A stretch of DNA of 10,889 nucleotides from Candidatus Hydrogenedentes bacterium UBA2224. GTDB taxonomy: Bacteria; Hydrogenedentota; Hydrogenedentia; Hydrogenedentales; SLHB01. The notes below the pieces were generated by a model. The model saw only the letters and a list, made by a program, of their open reading frames with translations, had not been told where the DNA came from and searched no databases. The stretch lies in the NCBI GenBank assembly GCA_002348185.1, contig DDYW01000163.1, positions 1,208 through 12,096 on the forward strand, given 5' to 3'. Both the position numbers and the translations under genes were made by a program. The stretch's first letter is position 1, and every line of letters begins with the position of its first letter. Below, piece by piece: positions 6,205 through 10,889 of the stretch.

Positions 6205-8262
6205 CTAGTTCGTACGGGTCAGGATGATCCGCTGGCGGGCGAGACCGGCGCGGCGTTCGACGCATTGCTTGTACTCGGGATAGGCCGAAGCCGGCGCCTG
6301 GTCGACGTTCAGGGTGTAGACGTCGTTGAACGTCACCGTGCCGTTTTTCTCGGCTAGCTGCGCGCGGTAGTTCGCCACCTCGGACTCGAACGTGACGTTT
6401 CCGGGCAGCGAATACACCGCATACCCCTCCGGCAGGGTGATCGCGCCTTCGGTGGTTTCCGTGGCCACGTGATCCCAGAACAGCCCGAACTCGCGCGCCG
6501 GCCGGCCCACCAGGTGGGCGCTGTATGACACGGCGGGCAGGGTGAACATCAGGAGCTCGTCGCCCGCCTTGACGGCGTATTCGGGGATCCGGCACCGCAA
6601 CGTGAGCACGGGCGGCGCGGAGACGTCGGCAAGATCCGACACCTCGTAGCTCTCCAGCACCGCGGAGGGATGCAGGTAGGCCGCGAGTTGCGTCAACTGG
6701 TTGCGGAGGGCCTGTTCGTCCAGGTCTTTGAGGCTGCGATACGCCGCCTGGCCGTTTCCGCTGGCGGTATAGGTGACGGTGAGCGCGAGGGTCCCGTCGT
6801 CGCTGAGCCCCGCCTCAAATCGCGTGGCATCGTGTTCGGCGGCGGGCTCGGGCCGTTGGGTAAGGCGGAGCGAATCCGTGCCGTAGGGAAACACCATCGC
6901 CTGGGCGCCCTGCACCGAACCCGGCAGGACGCCAAAGGGCAGCAGGTCGCTCTCCGCCGTGGTGAATGCGTCCTGGGCTGGCAGATATACCGCCGAGCGG
7001 TCGAACACGCCCAGGGACGGCGTGTTCGCGGGCCACGGCCCCGCTTCCCGGCTGCGCACGAGGGCGAACCGCGCCTCGAGCCCGGCCGCTTCGAGCATTC
7101 GCCAGTACAGGGCATTCTTGTCGAGTTCGTTGGCGACGCCGCGCTGCGCGGTGGCGTTCGGGTCGTGAGGAACGATGCGGAAATGCCACTGCGGAACCGG
7201 CACGGTTTGCACGGTGCGCGCCACGAAATTGCGGATGGCCTCGGCGCCGCCCGCCGCGGCCAGTTCCTTCGCGCGCGCCGTGAGCGCGCCGGACAGCGGC
7301 GGCAACTCCGTCAGCGCGCGGCCATAGGCCTGGCCCAGGTCCTCCCACGAGGCCATCTCCGCGAGGGTCAGGGTCGGCCCGATGTGCGTCAGCGGAGGCA
7401 TAAACGGTTCCGTCGGAAGCCCGTGCCGCGGTTCGGTGAGCTTCCACGTCCCGGCCTGCCCGTCCGGCGCGGCCACCACGGCCTCCGGCGCGTACAGGTC
7501 GCTGGCGATGGTCCGGGCGCCGTCCTCCGGCGTAAGGACGACGACCTCCTGGCGCTCGACGGGTTCCTGACCGTGAAAGACCGCCGTGAAATAGACGGGC
7601 TCGAAGGGGCCGCCCCGTTTGCGCTCGACCGTGTACTGCACGTCAATGACGCTGCCGGGCCGGGGCTCCTTGCAGGCAAACCGCAGCCGCGCAAGACGCT
7701 GGTACTCGGGCAGGCGCGAGTAGATGCTCTCCGATTTGAGTGCGGCGTCGCTGAGATGCAGCACCCGGCCTTCGGGCGTGACCGTCAGGGCAAAATCGAC
7801 CCGCGGCTCGTCGGTGTCCTCGAAATACCATACGTTCGTGGTGGCCACGTCCTCGCCGCGCTGCTGGAGGATCAGCGCGATGTGCCGGACCGTCTCCTTC
7901 ACCACGCCGTCGGTTCTCAGATCGAGGGTCTGGCGGCGCAGCAGGGTGACGTATCCCGCGGCGGGGTAGGCCTCGCGTCCCGGCAGCGCCTCGAGGCAGG
8001 CCTTCAGGTCGGGATCGGTGATCTGCGCGACGGTTTCCACCGCGTCGTACTGGCGCGCGCGCTGGAGCTGGACCTTGAGCACGTCCGTCTTGGGGTACTC
8101 GAGCAGGCCCTCGGGGGTTTCAAACCAGACCCGGTCGACGCTCATCTTCTTCAGCGTGCCGGGGTGCTGTTCGCCATCGCGCAGGTAGAGGGTATCGGCC
8201 GCGGAAACGGCCGCCGCGACCGCGGCCAGCACACATCCCATCGCGAATTGCTTGCGTGTCAT
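6205..8262 (-). CDS. Exported DUF3857 protein with degenerate transglutaminase-like domain
   Basis: 685-residue exported protein of unknown function. Residues 1-21 are a signal peptide (likely cut VSA/AD). A small beta-rich segment at about 23-67 (TLYLRDGEQHPGTLKKM...) resembles an SH3- or LSm-like barrel. A DUF3857-like beta domain follows at about 100-265, then a helical transglutaminase-like core at about 325-430 and a beta-rich C-terminal region ending with AYPEY (660-664). In the core, NELDKNALYWRMLEAAGLEA (378-397) lines up with YGDCTDKAILFATMCEAIGV of the upstream gene, which puts E379 where the catalytic Cys should be. The expected His and Asp are also not found. It therefore looks like a pseudoenzyme paralogue of its neighbour. 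The ATG at 8262 lies four bases from that neighbour's stop, and its GGAGGAGGG binding site is built into the neighbour's last codons, so the two are translationally coupled. Subunit, inhibitor or binding roles are all possible. Confidence 0.92.
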   Translation of the reverse strand: MTRKQFAMGCVLAAVAAAVSAADTLYLRDGEQHPGTLKKMSVDRVWFETPEGLLEYPKTDVLKVQLQRARQYDAVETVAQITDPDLKACLEALPGREAYPAAGYVTLLRRQTLDLRTDGVVKETVRHIALILQQRGEDVATTNVWYFEDTDEPRVDFALTVTPEGRVLHLSDAALKSESIYSRLPEYQRLARLRFACKEPRPGSVIDVQYTVERKRGGPFEPVYFTAVFHGQEPVERQEVVVLTPEDGARTIASDLYAPEAVVAAPDGQAGTWKLTEPRHGLPTEPFMPPLTHIGPTLTLAEMASWEDLGQAYGRALTELPPLSGALTARAKELAAAGGAEAIRNFVARTVQTVPVPQWHFRIVPHDPNATAQRGVANELDKNALYWRMLEAAGLEARFALVRSREAGPWPANTPSLGVFDRSAVYLPAQDAFTTAESDLLPFGVLPGSVQGAQAMVFPYGTDSLRLTQRPEPAAEHDATRFEAGLSDDGTLALTVTYTASGNGQAAYRSLKDLDEQALRNQLTQLAAYLHPSAVLESYEVSDLADVSAPPVLTLRCRIPEYAVKAGDELLMFTLPAVSYSAHLVGRPAREFGLFWDHVATETTEGAITLPEGYAVYSLPGNVTFESEVANYRAQLAEKNGTVTFNDVYTLNVDQAPASAYPEYKQCVERRAGLARQRIILTRTN

Positions 8263-8266
8263 GGGC

Positions 8267-10366
8267 TCAACCCTCCTCCGTCACGAAAATTTCTTTGGCG
8301 GTGAACGCGGCAATGGCGCGCAGCGCGTCGCGGTATTCGGGGTATGCCTCAACCGGGATGATCCGGTCCAGACGCCGGAACACCTCCTTCAGCGTTATGC
8401 CGGCGCCGGTCTCCTCATACACCGCTTCGTATTCGAGATACGGCGTGCGGATGCGCAACGGCGGCGGCGCCCATTTCAGCCGGAACCCGGCAGGCAGGGT
8501 GAGGTGGATGGTGAGGGTCCGTTCCTCGGTCGTCATGTACTGGATGGGGAACCGGCGCGACTCCAGGGCCACTTCGGGAAACGTCCGTTCCAGCGAGGGC
8601 ATCCGCAGATACATCAGCTTGCCGGCGCGGATCGCGTGGCCCGGCAGGCGATAGTCGATGCCCATGCGCACCGGTTCGCTGAGTTCCGCCAGCTCCGACA
8701 ACGTAAAGTCGTCGAGGAGCGCGCCCGGGCTCAATGAGTTCACGTACTCGGTCATGCGGTACGCGCGTTCGTCGTCGCGTACCGTCTTCCAGAACGCGCG
8801 GATGCCCGCTTCGATGGTGCCGGTATACTCGTTTCGTGCGCGCACGGTCATGTCGCCGCTGGCCGCCAGTTCGGCCTCGAGCACCGAGTGGCGGGCGTTG
8901 TCCCCGGGCGGGGGAACGGGAATCGTGTTGAAATCGCCCCGGATCGCATTCACCGCGATGCAGCCGTGGTCATCGGCCCGGAAATAGGGATAGCGGAAAT
9001 TCTGCGCCGTCGAATCGAGGTAGAAGCGCCGGCCATCGGGAAGTTCGACCTCGGAAATGGCGTGGTTGCCGTCAATCGTCGGGATTTCCGTCACCCCGAC
9101 GCCGTTATCGTTGGTCGAGAGGATGATCGGGTAGCTCGTGACGCCGATGGCCTCGCACATCGTGGCGAACAGGATGGCCTTGTCGGTGCAGTCGCCGTAC
9201 CGGTTCTCAAACGTCTCCATGGCCGTGTGGCCGGACAGCCCGGAACCGAGGCTGCCTTTGATCGAGATGTAGCGGGTATTGGTCTGGACCCAGTGGTAGA
9301 TGCGGGCAAGTCTTTCGTCGAGGGTTGCGGCCCCTTCTGTGATCCTGGCCACTTCGGCCTGGATTTGGGGCGTGAGTTTCATACGGGAGCGCTGCAGGTC
9401 GCGCTGCAGCGCATACACTTCCTCGAACGAGGAGAAGATCGACGCTTCCATCCGCGGCGTCAGATCAGCCTGCGGCGGCATCTGGGGCTCCGGCACCAGC
9501 GGCGGCATGTCGCGCAGCGCCCAGACGTACCGCACCCGCCCGCCTTCGCGCTCTACCTGCGGTTCGGACAGCGCCGGGTCGGGGAAATGCCGCGTGTAAT
9601 GGTGGAACGGCAGGCGGTCGGGAAGCTCGACGGTCACTCGCGTTAAGGCCAGGGGCTCGGTGGACTGAAAATAGTATCCCGGCAGAAACAGGCGCCGGTC
9701 TTCCGGGTTGTAATTCTCGTATTCATAAATGTACTCGACAATGGAGCCGATTTCGACGCCCGGGATCACTCCGCCGACGACCTTGTGACTGGGGTTGAAG
9801 AACTCCATCTCTTCCGACGGGCTTCCCACGCGCAGCGCCTCCGCCGGAAGGGTGTAGACCGTCCCGTCGGGCGCGATCGACTTTGCTTCCAGCACCCGGA
9901 CCCGGCTCCGGCCTTCCGTGAACCCCGCCGCAAACTGCGCCCACGATTTCATCTCTTCCTTGAGCACCAGCCCCGCGAAATGGTAGCGGTACCGGTGGGT
10001 GCCGTCGTCGTTGTACACAAACAGGCCATCGTCAACCAGAATCACCCCGCCCGTGCCCGGGAACTGCTCCGCCAGCGCCTGACCGTTCGGCAGCATCTCC
10101 TGCGCCAGCTCTGTAAGGCCCGCCACCCCCTCTGCCGCCGCTGACGCCCCGCCTTCGGCCCCGGCCGGCTGGAACAGCAGCAGGGTGACGTCGTCGCGGG
10201 CAATCGCGCCCGCGCCGGGCACCTGGAAGGCCTCGCCGTCGAATGTCACGCCCCGCACATTCTCGACGGGATCGCCTTGAAACAGCGTAAGGTTTTCGTT
10301 GACCGGCACGTGGGCGCATCCCGCGCACACCAGCAGCACCGGCAGGAGTCGTACAACAGCTCTCAC
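8267..10366 (-). CDS. DUF3857/transglutaminase-like lipoprotein with intact catalytic triad
   Basis: 699-residue exported protein, probably a lipoprotein. The start is GTG at 10366, eight bases after AAGGAGG; a longer frame reaches 10498 but has no binding site there. The N-terminus VRAVVRLLPVLLVCAGC ends in a likely lipidated C17, although the -3 residue is Cys, not the usual Leu or Val. A DUF3857 domain covers about 105-270, a transglutaminase core about 340-460, and a DUF3858-like beta domain the C-terminus, ending near AYPEY (674-678). The core keeps all three catalytic residues: C393 in RYGDCTDKA, H435 in DGNHAISEV and D451 in FYLDSTA. Members of this family are cysteine enzymes of unknown substrate, possibly amide-bond-cleaving or cross-linking at the cell envelope. 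It is the first gene of a two-gene unit with the degenerate paralogue at 6205-8262. The domain calls are firm, the biological role unknown. Confidence 0.94.
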   Translation of the reverse strand: MRAVVRLLPVLLVCAGCAHVPVNENLTLFQGDPVENVRGVTFDGEAFQVPGAGAIARDDVTLLLFQPAGAEGGASAAAEGVAGLTELAQEMLPNGQALAEQFPGTGGVILVDDGLFVYNDDGTHRYRYHFAGLVLKEEMKSWAQFAAGFTEGRSRVRVLEAKSIAPDGTVYTLPAEALRVGSPSEEMEFFNPSHKVVGGVIPGVEIGSIVEYIYEYENYNPEDRRLFLPGYYFQSTEPLALTRVTVELPDRLPFHHYTRHFPDPALSEPQVEREGGRVRYVWALRDMPPLVPEPQMPPQADLTPRMEASIFSSFEEVYALQRDLQRSRMKLTPQIQAEVARITEGAATLDERLARIYHWVQTNTRYISIKGSLGSGLSGHTAMETFENRYGDCTDKAILFATMCEAIGVTSYPIILSTNDNGVGVTEIPTIDGNHAISEVELPDGRRFYLDSTAQNFRYPYFRADDHGCIAVNAIRGDFNTIPVPPPGDNARHSVLEAELAASGDMTVRARNEYTGTIEAGIRAFWKTVRDDERAYRMTEYVNSLSPGALLDDFTLSELAELSEPVRMGIDYRLPGHAIRAGKLMYLRMPSLERTFPEVALESRRFPIQYMTTEERTLTIHLTLPAGFRLKWAPPPLRIRTPYLEYEAVYEETGAGITLKEVFRRLDRIIPVEAYPEYRDALRAIAAFTAKEIFVTEEG
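8271..8279 (-). promoter_or_regulatory. Ribosome binding site embedded in the upstream gene's end
   Basis: The minus strand reads GGAGGAGGG eight bases before the ATG at 8262. The same bases encode the last residues (EEG) of the upstream transglutaminase-like lipoprotein, whose TGA is at 8269-8267. This layout is typical of translational coupling and suggests matched production of the two proteins. Confidence 0.85.
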
Positions 10367-10373
10367 CTCGGGA

Positions 10374-10381
10374 TCCTCCTT
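10374..10381 (-). promoter_or_regulatory. Ribosome binding site for the GTG start at 10366
   Basis: AAGGAGGA on the minus strand lies seven bases before the GTG codon. It is the only strong binding site near the beginning of this frame and decides in favour of the GTG start over the ATG at 10498. Confidence 0.85.
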
Positions 10382-10430
10382 GCGGAAGGCCGCAGCCTGA
10401 ACACTCACAGGGATTCGCACGCCCAACAAC

Positions 10431-10460
10431 AGCATACCAAACGCGCCCGGCGCCTGTCGC
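10431..10460 (-). promoter_or_regulatory. Candidate sigma-70-like promoter of the DUF3857 pair
   Basis: On the minus strand GCGACA (10460-10455) and TATGCT (10436-10431) each match four of six consensus bases, with an 18-base spacer. The -10 box is preceded by TGG, giving an extended -10 form. It lies 65 bases before the GTG start. The housekeeping sigma consensus of this organism is unknown, so this is a candidate only. Confidence 0.3.
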
Positions 10461-10544
10461 CACGGCCACCCACTCCCAGCATATAACGACGCCCGCACCC
10501 GGGAAGATTCCGGGCCGCGGGGGCCGGCGCTGCGCGTTTTCTCT

Positions 10545-10567
10545 TGTAGCGCAGGCGTCTCGCCTGC
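10545..10567 (+). repeat. Short hairpin element TGTAGCGCAGGCG...
   Basis: GCAGGCG (10551-10557) and CGCCTGC (10561-10567) form a perfect 7-bp stem around TCT, preceded by TGTAGC. From memory, this GTAGCGCAGGCGTCTCGCCTGC-type element recurs in many Verrucomicrobia-like and related environmental genomes, next to 9-bp tandem repeats as here. That recollection was not checked by a search. Confidence 0.5.
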
Positions 10568-10582
10568 ATTCTTGTCTTCTGG

Positions 10583-10618
10583 TGGACGGTATGGACGGCA
10601 TGGACGGCATGGACGATT
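10583..10618 (+). repeat. 9-bp tandem repeat cluster, ATGGACGGC type
   Basis: Units read TGGACGGTA, TGGACGGCA, TGGACGGCA and a degenerate TGGACGATT. The unit is the same family as that at 227-253, but in the opposite orientation, so the two face each other across the gene block. Confidence 0.85.
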
Positions 10619-10643
10619 CGGCCCTTAACGACGCCGCAGAGGT

Positions 10644-10706
10644 CGAGGCCGCGGGCGCAGCCCATGAACCCGGCGTCGTCCCCTCTCCGACCGACACCGT
10701 TGTCGG
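10644..10706 (+). repeat. 37-bp direct repeat plus hairpin, copy 1
   Basis: The 37 bases at 10644-10680 match 10821-10857 with two differences, both G/A: gagGcc against gagAcc, and ggcGtcgtc against ggcAtcgtc. About ten bases later comes a hairpin, CCGACA (10691-10696) with TGTCGG (10701-10706). The repeat core contains GGGCGCAGCCCATGAACCCG. Confidence 0.85.
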
Positions 10707-10710
10707 ATTT

Positions 10711-10770
10711 GTAGGGGCAGGCCCCTGTGCGTGCCCTGTCCGGAGGGCAACCACGGGGGGTTGCCCCTAC
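10711..10770. repeat. 60-bp palindromic repeat with GTAGGGGCA ends
   Basis: The ends GTAGGGGCA (10711-10719) and TGCCCCTAC (10762-10770) are perfect 9-bp inverted repeats. Inside, GGGCAACC (10745-10752) pairs with GGTTGCCC (10759-10766), and GGGGC/GCCCC pair in the left half, so alternative folds exist. It resembles the small palindromic GTAGGGGC...GCCCCTAC repeats of several bacterial phyla. No open frame or target-site duplication is seen. Confidence 0.7.
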
Positions 10771-10820
10771 AGCCTCGGGAATCTGTCCTCCTCCGATGCG
10801 GCACCACGCGGGGCGTCACC

Positions 10821-10886
10821 CGAGACCGCGGGCGCAGCCCATGAACCCGGCATCGTCGCTTTTTCTGAACGACACCGAAGGTGTCG
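10821..10886 (+). repeat. 37-bp direct repeat plus hairpin, copy 2
   Basis: This is the second copy of the 37-bp repeat (10821-10857), followed after a T-rich stretch by a hairpin, CGACACC (10870-10876) with GGTGTCG (10880-10886). The hairpin sits in the same relative place as in copy 1, but its arms and loop differ. The copy ends three bases before the window edge, so its true extent is unknown. Confidence 0.85.
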
Positions 10887-10889
10887 AAT

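Larger units (their letters stand above)
10467..10889. other. Non-coding right flank dense in repeats
   Basis: No supportable gene lies here; the open frames are translations of repeats. The stretch holds an inverted-repeat element (10545-10567), a 9-bp tandem repeat cluster (10583-10618), two copies of a 37-bp repeat each followed by a hairpin (10644-10706 and 10821-10886), and a 60-bp palindromic element (10711-10770). The last copy runs to the window edge, so the cluster may continue outside. Confidence 0.7.

Noticed and set aside
6670..8304. Plus-strand frame of 544 codons opposite the DUF3857 gene
   Set aside because: The composition (rich in Arg, Gly and Val) is typical of an antisense shadow at high GC, and the sense gene has a signal peptide and clear domains.
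10367..10498. N-terminal extension of the transglutaminase-like lipoprotein from the ATG at 10498
   Set aside because: The extension would place the strong AAGGAGG site and the lipoprotein signal inside the protein. The GTG at 10366 gives a proper signal sequence directly at the N-terminus.
10583..10889. Repeat cluster as a CRISPR array
   Set aside because: The 37-bp copies are only two, 140 bases apart, with a different repeat between them, and the 9-bp units are contiguous with no spacers. No cas gene is present.

Overview
The window is high-GC DNA from a Gram-negative-type heterotroph, carrying one plus-strand gene followed by five genes that all read on the minus strand. Three things point to the PVC superphylum or a neighbour such as Hydrogenedentota: the mix of a Tat-exported sulfatase, a divergent fucosidase-family protein, a right-handed beta-helix protein and DUF3857/transglutaminase proteins; strong GGAGG-type ribosome binding sites; and intergenic 9-bp tandem repeats of the ATGGACGGN type next to GC-rich hairpin repeats. 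This assignment is an inference from style and gene content. No marker gene is present to prove it.

Layout. Bases 1-426 are non-coding and hold two 9-bp tandem repeat clusters and a perfect 18-bp palindrome. A secreted GH29-like protein (427-1386, +) comes next and converges on a Tat-dependent arylsulfatase-type sulfatase (1504-3051, -). Upstream of the sulfatase on the same strand are a cardiolipin synthase of the double-HKD phospholipase D family (3166-4602, -), a Pectate_lyase_3-type beta-helix protein without a visible signal peptide (4753-6117, -), and a tightly coupled pair of large DUF3857/transglutaminase-like exported proteins (6205-8262 and 8267-10366, -). Bases 10367-10889 contain no gene. 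They hold a candidate promoter for the pair and a dense cluster of four kinds of repeat.

How the genes may work together. The GH29-like protein and the sulfatase are the usual partners in breaking down sulfated fucose-containing glycans, and the beta-helix protein could be another carbohydrate-active or glycan-binding protein. They are not in one operon and no transporter or SusCD-like gene is present, so a joint pathway is only a suggestion. The best-supported functional unit is the DUF3857 pair. The upstream lipoprotein keeps a full Cys-His-Asp transglutaminase triad. The downstream paralogue, four bases away, has apparently lost all three residues. This enzyme/pseudoenzyme pairing is the most interesting coding feature here. 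I saw no defence system, CRISPR array, integrase, transposase, tRNA or rRNA, and no convincing evidence of a wholly new system.
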